Shown: positions 48,401 through 57,651 of the stretch, piece after piece
Position numbering within the stretch: position 1 is the stretch's first letter
How the letters are laid out: each line of letters opens with the position of its first letter
Position numbers and translations under genes: made by a program
Assembly: GCA_914767715.1 (NCBI GenBank)
Contig: OU612065.1
Coordinates: 21,950,001 to 22,010,000, forward strand
Length of the DNA stretch: 60,000 bases
From: Membranipora membranacea
Lineage: Eukaryota; Bryozoa; Gymnolaemata; Cheilostomatida; Membraniporidae
Direction of reading: 5' to 3'
The notes under the pieces: model-generated
What the model was told of the DNA's origin: nothing
The model's input: only the letters and a program-made list of their open reading frames with translations
Database searches by the model: none

Positions 48401-51400
48401 TATGTGCTGGCTCCTTTTCAGTATGAACACCCTTATCTCGCAACATATTATTTTATGTTAGTGATAGAATACAATCAATCAATCAATCAATTCTCCACCA
48501 TGATAAAAACAGCCTTTTCGTCCTCATTTATTTGATCAAGTGACTCCAGGTCATCAAATCAAATTTGTGTTGAGGCGTAAAAGCTGTGTATCTCGGCAAC
48601 TTTCCAACAGAGAGTCAATATTTGCTGACCCCCTGTCTCTTTACCTTAAACAGATATTTTGCCAATTTTCTGTGTAAACATTGTAGAAGTATACGCCTCC
48701 CCAAAAAAAGGGTTCTTACCTTGACAGGGAGTTTGATCAAATACGGGGCGTAGAACTTTTCAAAGAACTGCTGTTGCATGTCTTTCCTGCTGCACCTATT
48801 GGGAACATAGTCATCTTTATGTGCATAACAGCAGCAGCAACCATTACGCCTGACTGAGCGTCTACGCTCATCAAGCACAGCGCAAGCCTGGAAGAATGTG
48901 GCCTGAAGGATGAAGACGGCCATGATTCCTATCGTAGCATAGATACAGAAATCTTTCAGAGCTGGCAGAACCTTCAACATAGAAACTGAAGCGGTCACGC
49001 ACAACTCACTTGACGGATAGTGCTCTAGGATAAAGTTTATCTCCTGAGAGCATTCATGGTATACATAGTATACAAACTGGTGCCTCTGTTGCCTTTGTCG
49101 AGGATGAATTAAAGTTAGAAAGGACTGACATACATATGTAAAGTATAAAATTCATGTCAACAAACTGTAGACTTACAGTTGTCGCTCCAATTCCGAATGC
49201 AACTATATCAGTTATAGATGTGACTGTTATGGAAACTCCAGCATGTTTCAGAGCATGCCCAGCCTGTTCTTCAATAGGCAGTGCTCTCTCAGCGGGTGAC
49301 AGACGATTCCAAGCTTGCATTATCACAAAAGCATCATCAACACCAAGACCTGAAAATTACGAGACAACAAATGTTGGATGAAACAGAGAATGCACTATTT
49401 GTTGAGTGGATACTATATAATAGGTGACATTAGAAAATTATGTATTCTTCGAGGATTCATGAGTGCGGTACAAGGGGGAGGGGGGAACTACATCCCAAGA
49501 CACTAGGCAAGTAACACAAGGGTAATGGTAGTCTATGCACTTTGCAGGATTTGCTTGGATTTTTCCTCTCATTACTTCTACATTAGTCTTATTTCATATA
49601 GCCTAAATGTCCAATAATATAACAGTGTAAGACCTTTTGTCAATGTCATGAATGATCGCCCTTATTCAAAATGAAAGGAATTCTTGCTGCGAGAGATTTT
49701 TCTTCACTACTTAGCAGTGAATATCTCTGCTCATGGGTATTGCCCAAACATGAGGCTACTTTTCCCAGAGTCTGACTGGAAAAGTCTCACACCTAGAGCA
49801 ATATAGTAGGTGGCATGAATAGAAATCAATAGATATTGCAGTTTTAGATTACCACTTTATAATTTATATTATCTAAGAGCAGACAACTCCAGCAAAATCC
49901 TGCATTGTTCTCAGACTTTCCCGTCGCCGGGGCTGTCGGGCGGGGAGCAAAGTCTGGGGGGCTCAGACTAGCCTAATGGTAGCGTTCACGAAAAGATCAA
50001 ATTTAAGCTTGTTTCTAGCAGTAGTAGCAGCGCATAATTACTTATAGATCTACACAAAACTGTTTGTTGAGGAAGTAGCTATATATATAGATATATAGAT
50101 AACTGCTAAATGATGTGAATTGATGTATAGTAAAGCCTAAAAAAATGTTGTCCGATTTAGTTGATTTTGGCAAGCTTCCATTATCACAAATGCGTCATCA
50201 ACACCAAGACCTGAAAATTGCAAAACAGCAATGTCGGATGAAATAGATAACACAACATCTGTTATGTGTTACTTGAAAATGTTGTATTCTTCAAAGGTTC
50301 ATGAGTACGGTACTTAGGAGATGGGAGGGAGGTGGGGGGGGGGGTTACGCTACATGCCAAAACTCTAGGCAAGTAAAACAATCGGTAGTTGTTGGATTAA
50401 CAAAATATCCAATTTGACCTTTAAGTAGTACCAGCAGCGCATAATAACTTGAAGATCTATGCAAAACTGTTTGTTGAGGAAGTGGCTATAAATAGATAAT
50501 TGCTAAATGATGTGAGTTGATGTTTAACTACGTTGGCAGCATGCGATACTCACCTAATAACAGAAAAGGTAGGATAGATTGCACAGGTCCGTATCCTATA
50601 CCAAAAGCTGATGATAGTCCGAATGATACACTTATAGACAGTCCTACTGATATCACAGCACCAAGAGCAAGATATACCTGCAGATGATAGTGAAGAGAAA
50701 ATAGTGAGTGGGACAATTTGTGAAGATGAATGTGCCATAGAAATGCATAGGCTCAACTTATTTCCTAAACTTAGTGCTTGCTTTTTGTTTTGATAATAAA
50801 GCCACATTATACTATCCCAGCATTGTATTTATATGATAACAACATATTACGTTTATCACCCCGAAATCCAAGGATCCAACTCTGAGAAGGATAGTAAGAG
50901 TAGGGGACATAAGTGGGGAGGGGGTATACCTGCAAATATGTTGTTGCCTTATGAACTCACCCTCATTTCTACGCAGTTGAACCTGCCGAGGATCAGAGAT
51001 ACATAAACGATGATGATGATGTAACCAGCTGATAGCAAGCGCACATCACCCAATATACCGCCAGTAACCTCGTCTCCAAAACTGCAAGTATGAATAAAAA
51101 GCTTGTTGAAAGAGTAATTTCCCAAAATTGTTCTGTAGAGGGTTTTAAAATAAATTTTATCTTATCTAATATGATAGAATTAAACTTCGACAATTTACAT
51201 TGCTGATTGTTATTCTTCTGTCATATACTGAATGCATGACAACTTCTCAGATTTAAAAGGTGTGCGAATCACTATGATGGTATCATACCTTCTTGCGGAG
51301 AAAGTGTAAATTTTGGTGAGGTTTGTTCCTTTGTATTCCCGACCTATTTCAATAAACTTGAGTTCCCAATCTTCAGTATAACCGGTCACCTATAATGATA

Positions 51401-54400
51401 GAGTAAGGATGTAAGAGCTAGGCCTAAAGCCTTGTACCCACCAATGTGCTTTTTTAATCTCAGGAATTTCTAAGATTTTGCACTGGCAATCATAAAAGAA
51501 TTTGTGGGTACCACAAAATGCAGCACAACATATCGCACAACATATCGCACGAAAGTAGAATCAATTCTACTTTCGTGCGAAGGTATTTGTAAACGCACGA
51601 TCTCTGTGTATTTTGTACCCACCAATCACAGCAATGCACAAGTGGTCGTGCATGATCGCAGATGAGTTCCTGGGACAGTTATGCAGTTGATGGGTACCAG
51701 GCTTAAAGGGCAACCAAGGTTTCGCAGCAATGCATTAATGGGTAGCAAATAATGTGCTGGGCAGCATCAGCTTTGTGCATTACGCGATGCAAAACTCAAA
51801 GTAGTTGCTGACTCTAGGCTGGGTAACACTTCAGTTTAGGGGAGGTTCCAAGACTTTGCTGTAATAATTATAGAGCACAGGCTAAATAATAACAGGAACA
51901 GGAAACTGCTATGTGGTATTCTCTTTTAGCTGAGTTTGAGTACCTGATGGAAGAAATGAAATTCTGATTGAATAATCATCCGAATTATATTTTGTCTTTT
52001 TCCCCATGCAGAAGGTGCAATCTGCTATTAATCAATAGCCATCAATGAGAAGTTGTTTGAAACCTTGGTTGCCCTTTAAGAAGGATAAGGATAAGATGGT
52101 CCGTGTTTTTACAGTTTTTCCGGAGTTATCTTTCACGATGAAAGCTTGGTGACAAGCTCAGTATATAAGCAGGTAATTTGTCAGTGGAGATTTGCGACAA
52201 CCAATCAAATTAAGCTATGACTCACATCACTTACATCTGCGGAACAATCAAATGGGTCCTTTTATCCAGTTACTTTGTAAGACAGTTGGTATACAACACT
52301 GTACTGTTCTTATGATAGGCTATATGAATCGTATATAAATGTATTAAATCTGTCTGAAACTGATATTAAAATGTTAACGATAAATTTGACTCTTCTCTTA
52401 GTCCCCTGAATTCGTAATAATATGTAAACATCAGTGACTCACTTTATCCTCGGTCACATATTCCTCATTAGATGCGTTGGTTCCCTGCATGAAGTATGTC
52501 AAAGTGGCAGCCTTAGCTGATATTATTTCACCTGTGCTGTTATATTCAAGGTCGCCAAGAAATGCTGTCGGGTCAAAGTCAGCATTTGTCACCGGGCTGT
52601 CCAAAAAGAAACAGCGAGCATGAATAGGTTAAATAAAACTGCAGAATCTTCCAAGAAGAAATTCTGTTTGCACTTGGACATGTTACAATGAAACATGGCT
52701 GCAACAGATTGGTTGGATACTATAACTTACAGATAAAAAAATTGAATAGCGTAACCTTCAAAATCTATATACCTGTTATTATCAACCTGAAGTTTCTCAG
52801 ATTGAGAAAAAATTGTTAAGAATGTTTGGAAGTTTGACATACTGTTTGTGTGAATAATTGATGGCAGTTAATACACATAACACAGTGTACTTTATTAAAG
52901 GGCAACCAGGGTTTCAATCAAGTTCTCATCGATTGATAGCAGATTGCACCTAATGCATAAGGAAGAAGACCAAATCTAAATCCGATGATTATTCAGTGAG
53001 AATTTTGTGTAAACATTTCATCCATCAGTTGCTAAATTGCTGCCTAAACTCAACTAATATGGAACCACACTGAGCAGCTTACTGTTCCTGTTATATTTAG
53101 CCTGTGCTCTATCATTTTTACAGCTGTGTCTTAGGACCTCCCCTAAACAGAAGTGTAACTCAGCTAAGAGTCAGCAACTACTTTGAGTTTTTCATGGCAT
53201 AATGAACAAAGCCGATGGCTGCTGATGCTGCGTAGCACATTCTTTACTAACCCTTAATGCATTGCTGCGAAACCCTGGTTGTCTTTTAACGCTGTTTAGT
53301 TGCAATAAATCAGGGCAGTGCAGGGAATGAAGCCACTGCAACAACAATGTTGTTTTCCTAGCCAGATGATCGAATTTATCTTCTGAACTATTAATGGTGT
53401 GATTATCTTAAACATTCATCATAACATCAAAAGTTGAAATACTGCTGCCACTCGGGCAAATGTGTGTTTATTGAATTCTGTATAGCTCAAAGATAACTAA
53501 TTGAGGCTTAAATCTCGAAGTTGTCACTTCTGGGCAAATAATATGCACAAGCTGATCTTCAAAATCAGGGTATGAAATTAATGCACTAGTAGCACTTCAT
53601 GGATACCTTTTAGCAGTATCGTTGATAGCAGACAGTATCGAACTAACATTTAAGTTTTCTATAACTGTTCCGTTGAATTCCCACAGCTCCAGTATTGAGT
53701 TATAGGAACAATCCGAGCTTTCCGATCGACCTAATCTTAAAAAAGATATGGATTAGGGCTTGAAAAGGCACTGGATACAATTTGCAGCGTTTTTTGCTTT
53801 CACATTAGCAGGACAGAGCAGCCGCATGAAAATTTGGTTCAAAGGTTGGATATTACAGTATAATTACTACTTCATTAATGCAGCATATCGTATGACCGCC
53901 ATAACTGACATTGAGCTCTAATCGACATTGAGCTCTAATCGACATTGAGCTCTAATTGACATTGGGCTATAATGACCCGAAACATGTTTCAGTTTATCAG
54001 TGAGTAATACCGGAGACTTACTTGGCACAAATTTGTTCATACTCGTATCCATCGCCGGTGATGTTTACAACTTCCAAGTGTAGATTATACAACTAGAAAT
54101 AACCATTACATGAATATAACACCAGATCAATATAATGCCCAGCTAAGTTGATATCTATTTAGCTAGCCTCATCCACGGTCTGACCATCCTAGTAACCATG
54201 ATCAAAAGATAAAACTATTACGCAATGTAGCGCTTCTCTTTTGGCACTATACTTTACAGCAAACCTTACTCTGTGACTAGTCATACTTGAGTATGCAAGG
54301 TGTCTTAGTCAAAGTAAGTGTCACGTAAGCAGATGAGCATGTTTTCCGGAGCCAAATTAGTTAACTAGTAGCAGTAGAACTATAGTCTATAAATAACAAT

Positions 54401-55043
54401 AATGATCCAACGGACTTGTTGTTCAAAACAGGTAGCCTATATAAAGCGTATCGGTAATGAATATTTCTATCCTACCTGCAGCATAGCCTTAGGAGTGAGT
54501 AGGTTGTTATCGCTCTCCGCAATGTATGTACTGATCCTAATCTCTGATGGAAACCTTGCCTCTACCCATGCTTTGTGCTTGATGTAGAGTGAGTTCGGGT
54601 CGACCCATATAGGGTCAGTGGGATCCACTTCATAGAAATTAGCAAGGCCTGCGCAACAAGCTAGGCATGCTAACAGAACACAGGCTATCGTTATAATTGG
54701 TCTCCTTGCAACAGCCACTCCCAGCCTGCAATATGGATTGTAGCAATCATGACATTTCAAAAGCTGGACCCGATGCCTCACCATATCTTACTCAACTTCA
54801 GAAGGTTACATGTGATCGACTTGGACAAAAGCCAAATTCAGACTCAACATTTCATTCAACTGACTGACTTCACTCACTGACTCACTTGTAATAGAACAGC
54901 TCTAGTCCACCAGCAAGGAAACTTCCAGCCCTCTGCAAACAGTTGGGCTTAGGTTGGTTATTTTGAGCGGAGTTCACCTGCATTTGTACGTAAGAACTCC
55001 CTAAATATTGCAAGCTGCCAGTTGTCTCGTGTGCAGGTTCCAT
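36293..55043 (-). CDS. Patched-domain (PTCHD3-like) membrane transporter, gene 2, up to ~1,229 aa
   Basis: Paralogue of gene 1 with the same exon plan. Exons (- strand): 55043-54886, 54725-54476, 54092-54022, 53735-53607, 52596-52443, 51389-51289, 51081-50961, 50677-50554, 49349-49177, 48971-48720, 47584-47404, 47265-47095, 46405-46173, 45895-45734, 45418-45302, 45071-44927, 43479-43358, 42995-42801, then tail exons 42499-42266, 40536-40303, 37038-36862 and terminal 36478-36293. Exons 3-11 and 14-18 have the same length as in gene 1; exon 12 is one codon longer and exon 13 one codon shorter. The core is 953 codons, with TM1, the GxxxDD and GxxxD relay motifs and the CCCCYAHKDD cluster all kept. 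Both strands of evidence (open frame, conserved phases) argue it is functional. The tail exons are all phase 0-0, so each can be included or skipped without a frameshift; total length depends on splicing. Gene 2 introns are larger and hold retroelements and MITEs. Confidence 0.87.
36862..37038 (-). CDS. Tail cassette exon 3 of gene 2 (59 codons)
   Basis: Acceptor TTTTAG, then ATG; reads MTEKDPEKGANSNG, later EHENKTKESPDEDKKN, and ends at donor GTGAGC. Phase 0 at both ends. It lacks the NPAFDA-EEENIM ending of the other two cassettes, so it keeps the simpler form. It follows the retroelement-filled intron. Confidence 0.65.
37060..37915 (+). mobile_element. Fragment of an R2-type non-LTR retrotransposon (zinc knuckle + restriction-like endonuclease)
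   Basis: Antisense in a gene 2 intron. Encoded strings: RWTCWESVEQRQLKWTEM, a stop, MEPQRISFL; a CCHC knuckle CAEC-x7-H-x4-C (CAECSAKGTLRHILSNC); then RPDLIVW and LMELTVPWEE, matching the RPD...E core of the restriction-like endonuclease that lies C-terminal in R2/NeSL-type elements; and, in another frame, VEVGCRGF and further C-terminal sequence. The in-frame TGA before MEPQ and the frameshift near 37,700 show it is dead. Only the C-terminal part is present. Base composition is clearly less AT-rich than the host intron. Confidence 0.75.
37916..38640 (+). other. GC-richer insert, origin unclear
   Basis: Continues directly from the R2-type fragment, and is still less AT-rich than the surrounding intron. 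It may be the element's 3' UTR or a second insertion. A 66-codon frame at 38,413-38,613 has no recognisable domain. At about 38,640 the sequence returns to the duplicated intron unit of gene 2. Confidence 0.35.
38721..38785. mobile_element. 65-bp palindromic micro-element with 7-bp target duplication
   Basis: Starts CTAGCCTGTCTTGGCAAGCT and ends AAGCTTTTCTAGACAGGCTAG in inverted form. TAAATAA flanks both sides. The paralogous intron unit at 40,601-40,625 (GGTAGGTAAATAAATAACTA) lacks the insertion and serves as an empty site. Too short to encode anything. Confidence 0.8.
39080..40075 (+). mobile_element. 5'-truncated CR1/L2-like reverse transcriptase
   Basis: Antisense in a gene 2 intron. It begins with the RT motif DFSSAFNTIVPN, continues SFLTDRQQFVRVNN, GCPQ, and includes the catalytic FEYADDMAIVG (about 39,350-39,380), then after a frameshift INAKKTKEMV, HFKYPGTTF and a long C-terminal frame to the stop at 40,038. 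The frame breaks near 39,270-39,300 and 39,380-39,450 make it non-functional. It ends in a short TCTAATCTAATTC tail. The fragment at 4.6-4.9 kb belongs to the same family. Confidence 0.8.
40303..40536 (-). CDS. Tail cassette exon 2 of gene 2 (78 codons)
   Basis: Acceptor TTTTGTAG then ATG; reads MTEKDPEKATNSNG ... PDEDKLKVSRCAAVNPAFDA then EEENIM at donor GTAAAT. Phase 0-0 and exactly as long as the neighbouring cassette at 42,266-42,499, from which it differs by a small number of residues. It sits in a tandemly duplicated ~2-kb unit, since its flanking intron sequence also recurs around 38,640-38,950 and 42,530-42,770. Confidence 0.7.
41640..41945. repeat. GTCCCAGAT-rich segment with poly-C tract and half of a micro-element
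   Basis: About nine imperfect copies of (G/A)TCCCAGAT or its complement between 41,660 and 41,840, framed by two copies of GTCCACATTGT (41,652 and 41,886). Then a run of about 16 C (41,899-41,914) and CAAAACTTGTCAAGACAGG, which matches one arm of the palindromic micro-element. Probably a decayed transposon; not coding. In the gene 2 intron between two tail cassettes. Confidence 0.5.
42266..42499 (-). CDS. Tail cassette exon 1 of gene 2 (78 codons)
   Basis: Acceptor TTTTGTAG then ATG; reads MTEKDPEKGTNSNG, SSSSDGKAVVAIGEIND, later DVNPAFDA then EEENIM at donor GTAAAT. Phase 0-0. Its last ~60 bases and the donor are almost identical to the end of exon 18 (42,801-42,858), while its first part matches the terminal exons. 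It is therefore a fusion of two exon types. Confidence 0.72.
43615..43999 (-). mobile_element. TTAA-flanked MITE, copy 2 (385 bp, inverted)
   Basis: Same ends and same length as copy 1, in the opposite orientation: the interior words GCAGAGGGAAAAAGACC and ATCATCCGAATTAGA appear as reverse complements. In gene 2, in the intron between exons 16 and 17; absent from the same intron of gene 1. Confidence 0.85.
44752..44850 (+). repeat. tRNA-like element (SINE head)
   Basis: TGGCTCAATCGATTAGCGC fits a Pol III A box and GGTTCGAATCC (44,825-44,835) is a perfect B box, with ~45 bases between. The arms around the centre (GCTATTCACTGCC) do not give a convincing anticodon arm, so a SINE head or tRNA pseudogene is more likely than an active tRNA. 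Confidence 0.55.
47650..48492 (+). mobile_element. 5'-truncated jockey/CR1-like retrotransposon with (CAAT)n tail
   Basis: Antisense in intron 10 of gene 2. The main frame (47,891-48,367) contains VTYLGIMLDQKLHFEEHI, the typical region after the RT catalytic motif, and a C-terminal part ending HAIHILNDILF-stop. Upstream pieces are in other frames and broken by stops. It terminates in CAATCAATCAATCAATCAAT, a microsatellite tail. A different lineage from the 39-kb element, judging by sequence. Confidence 0.78.
50165..50530 (-). pseudogene. Partial copy of exon 9 and its intron, gene 2
   Basis: 50,174-50,212 repeats the start of exon 9 (AAGCTTCCATTATCACAAAT, then GCGTCATCAACACCAAGACC with the acceptor), followed by diverged copies of the adjacent intron; GCGCATAA, ACTGTTTGTTGAGGAAGT and CTAAATGATGTGA match 50,028-50,125. 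A local tandem duplication has created an orphan acceptor and ~38 bases of exon with no donor. Confidence 0.7.
51429..51702. mobile_element. 274-bp MITE with internal hairpin
   Basis: Ends GCCTTGTACCCACCAA and, inverted, TTGATGGGTACCAGGC. Near the middle (51,545-51,580) is a perfect hairpin: TCGCACGAAAGTAGAAT, two bases, then its reverse complement. It lies in intron 5 of gene 2 and abuts copy 3 of the TTAA MITE without a gap. Target duplication unclear. Confidence 0.6.
51703..52079 (+). mobile_element. TTAA-flanked MITE, copy 3 (377 bp)
   Basis: Ends TTAAAGGGCAACCAAGG and the inverse. Same orientation as copy 1. In intron 5 of gene 2. Confidence 0.85.
52895..53289 (-). mobile_element. TTAA-flanked MITE, copy 4 (395 bp, inverted)
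   Basis: Ends TTAAAGGGCAACCAGGG and GGTTGTCTTTTAA. More diverged than the other copies, with small indels, but still bounded by TTAA. In intron 4 of gene 2. Confidence 0.8.
53907..53974. repeat. 17-bp minisatellite, four copies
   Basis: Unit GACATTGAGCTCTAATC, three near-perfect copies and one diverged. The homologous intron in gene 1 has a single related string (AACATTGAGCTCTAGAC, about 33,661), so the expansion happened after gene duplication. Confidence 0.85.
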
Positions 55044-55265
55044 GGCTTACGCTGGAAACACAACTTGAACATTCAGCAATTGATTTCTTAATGAATGAAT
55101 CCAAAAAAAGTGCATTGCCTATTAATAATTGAAGCCAAGGTCAATCCCTATGTTCTACATTATAATCAAACAGAAAGGCTTATGCAAAAAGGCCTGTTGC
55201 ATGGCGTGTTGATGAGTAAAAGATGCTTGTTTATGAAACGCAACTGCATACCATAACAACCTAAC

Positions 55266-56393
55266 AGCCAAGCTACTAATGGTATAAGGAAGTTGTACTT
55301 TCAGTTTCGATAATCTTAATGTCTTGACTTTTTGGCAGTGGCCTTTTGACCCGAAATCTAATTGCTGTCAAAACAACTAACTGTGGTTTTTATAACCTGC
55401 TGTTTATGACTATATTATGCGAGTTAGTTGGCATGTAGCATTCCAAGAATAAAGTAACCCAAGAAGGTCGCTGGTTATCGAAACTGAAATACAATATCCT
55501 CATAACATTAGTAGCTTGGCGATTTTGGGTCAAAAGGCCATTGCCAAAAAGCCACTGGTCATAAAGCCACTGGCTAAAAAGCCACTGGTCATAAAGCCAC
55601 TGTCCAAAAGGCCACTGGTCATAAAGCCACTGGCCAAAGAGCCACTGGTCATAAGGCCACTGGCTTAAAGGCCACTACCCATAAGGCCACTGGCTAAAAT
55701 GCCACTACCCATAAGGCCACTGGCCAAAAAGTCATTGGTCAAAAATATCAATAATGTTTATAAAATTTCTCAGCACAAATAAAATCATAATATATATTTT
55801 TTCCATGTTTATGCCTTTAGAGCGTTTGTTTTATAAATGCATATTTAGTATCAAGCATTTAACTGATACACACTAACCGAACACATGCCAAGCAAGAATG
55901 ATTCTGGGAACGACAGAGACAGCTAAATGATCAAGTTACAAGTTGAGTTGTTTGGGGTTTGTTGGTCATCATTGATAGAAACATTTGATGAATTCTATAA
56001 AGGCTGCAATGTTAACAATGGAGAGTTTAGTTTTTGCTAAGTATCTGATTCGATATAGCCATGTGATAATAAAAATTGATCACGGGATGATTTGGGTAAA
56101 AATGGTACTAAAAATCTTTCCACATGCATGAAAGCTCTTTTCACACAACGACATGTAAAAATTAAAGGAGAGAAAACGTTGTCTCTTCTCACCGCTGATT
56201 GCTCCGATCTAAATTTGCTGTGTGAGAAATAGTTCGGTTGAGTCAATGGAAATAATGTGTATACGTATAATGTGGCCTTATGTGTAGTGGCCTTTTAGCC
56301 AGTGGCCTTATGGGCAGTGGACTTTTGACCAGTGGCCTTATGGGTAGTGGCCATTTGGCCAGTGGCCTTATGACCAGTGGCTTTTTGGCAGTG
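55266..56393. repeat. Fold-back cluster with 15-bp minisatellite arms
   Basis: Between the start of gene 2 and the dead exon 1. Module P (AGCCAAGCTACTAATGG ... CAGTTTCGATAATC, 55,266-55,315) and module Q (CTTTTTGGCAGTGGCC..., 55,328-55,358) recur inverted at 55,473-55,520 and 55,521-55,551. Then 14 monomers of a 15-bp unit (CCACTGGTCATAAAG alternating with CCACTGGCTAAAAAG) run to 55,742. After a ~530-bp spacer, eight to nine inverted monomers follow (56,272-56,393). The spacer has no recognisable coding sequence. Confidence 0.75.
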
Positions 56394-56698
56394 AGCTTTC
56401 ACATACACATAACATTGATGTTTGATTAAAAACCATGACACCACACTTCTCCAAAATCTCAAGATCAAATATGACAGTCAAACATAAAAATCGGCAAACC
56501 ACCGTGGCGGCCTCCTATCTCTGATTGGCAGTCGCTCTGCTTCTTGATCAGACCCATAACTGGTCTGAGGTGGGCGGATCCCACTACCATTGTCACTGCC
56601 TGCATCACTCAACTCATTGTCTTTGACGGCACCCTCTCCCTGTGCATTAACACATTATCACCAGCTAAAACAAATAAATTAATCTACAGCTGACTCAC

Positions 56699-56857
56699 TA
56701 TAATAGAACAGCTCAAGACAGCCAGCGAGGAACCTTCCAGCCCTCTGCAGTTGGTGTTGGACTTTGGTTGATCATTTTGAGCTGACTTCTCATTGGTTTG
56801 TACATCTGAACAGCCCACATGTTACAGGTTGCCAGTTGTTTTGTCTGCAGGTTCTAT
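56699..56857 (-). pseudogene. Dead extra copy of exon 1 of the patched-domain gene
   Basis: Very similar to exon 1 of gene 1 (CTGCAGAGGGCTGGAAG, CTGTCTTGAGCTGTTCTAT) and retains the donor GTGAGT. The start codon is ATA, the twelfth codon is TAA, and a base is missing next to the donor. No exon 2 follows before gene 2. It marks the 5' end of a lost gene copy. Confidence 0.8.
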
Positions 56858-57115
56858 GGTGACTCTGAAAACACAACCATTGACTGATTGCTTTATGAGA
56901 AAAGATAAAAAATTATGAAGTTAATAAAAAATGGAACCCTTAGCATCAGGACTTATAGCATATCAATAATTCTGACAAAGCATGAAAGAAAAACATTGGT
57001 GGTAAGGATACCTGTATGTCATTGTTTCTTACCTCCGACTATCTATTTTGAGCCCTCTAAACTCTTGCACCACATCAGACGGCCCGGGATGACTACCACA
57101 TTTTATTCTGTATGA

Positions 57116-57643
57116 CAGGGATGCCCAACCTATGGCTCATGAGCCACCTCGGCTCATTTTGGCTTTTTGGGTGGCTCATTTTAATATTTGCAAATTTCAC
57201 GCGCTTTTTGGCGCGAATTTCATGCATTCAATTCATGCATGTACAATGTACATTAAATGTATGTATAGTGTATACAAGTTCATTGTACTGGGTGCCTGCA
57301 TTGTACGCACATATGTATGTAGAGTTGTCTTCTTGCAGACTTGCCAACCTAAATTTTCCAAAATGCTTATAAAAATTTGCAAAATGCTTAAAATGCTTAC
57401 AAAACTCCAGGGCGCCTCATATGACCAGCAATTGCCTCAAAAAAATTTTCGCGCTACGCGCATAATCTCACACAGTGACTTTGCTTTGGTAATTTTGCCA
57501 GCACTTATACATGAATGAATATTATACATATATATATCACTGACTGTTTCCATGTTGTCTACACGTGATGCGACGTGGTCAGCTCATTTGGTGTGATTGA
57601 TTTTTTAAATGGCTCATGTGAGAGAAAAGGTTGGGCACCCCTG
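57116..57643. mobile_element. hAT-like MITE, 528 bp, with perfect 8-bp target duplication
   Basis: Ends CAGGGATGCCCAACC and GGTTGGGCACCCCTG (one mismatch between inverted ends), the typical hAT CAGGGGT... form. CTGTATGA flanks both sides (57,108-57,115 and 57,644-57,651). The same site without insertion is visible at 34,943-34,950 and 35,064-35,073 (TTCTGTATGACATCACC). No transposase frame inside. Confidence 0.9.
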
Positions 57644-57651
57644 CTGTATGA

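Noticed and set aside
49890-49975. GC-rich inverted patch (CAGACTTTCCCG ... GGGAGCAAAGTCTG)
   Set aside because: It may be a short palindromic element, but no second copy or target duplication was seen in the window.
55538-55742. 15-bp array as a CRISPR or coding repeat
   Set aside because: There are no spacers; monomers are contiguous and alternate between two types. Host is an animal. Translation gives no sensible repeat protein with flanking exons.
56037-56246. 69-codon frame in the spacer of the fold-back cluster as a transposase piece
   Set aside because: No recognisable transposase or other motif; length is within chance for this composition.
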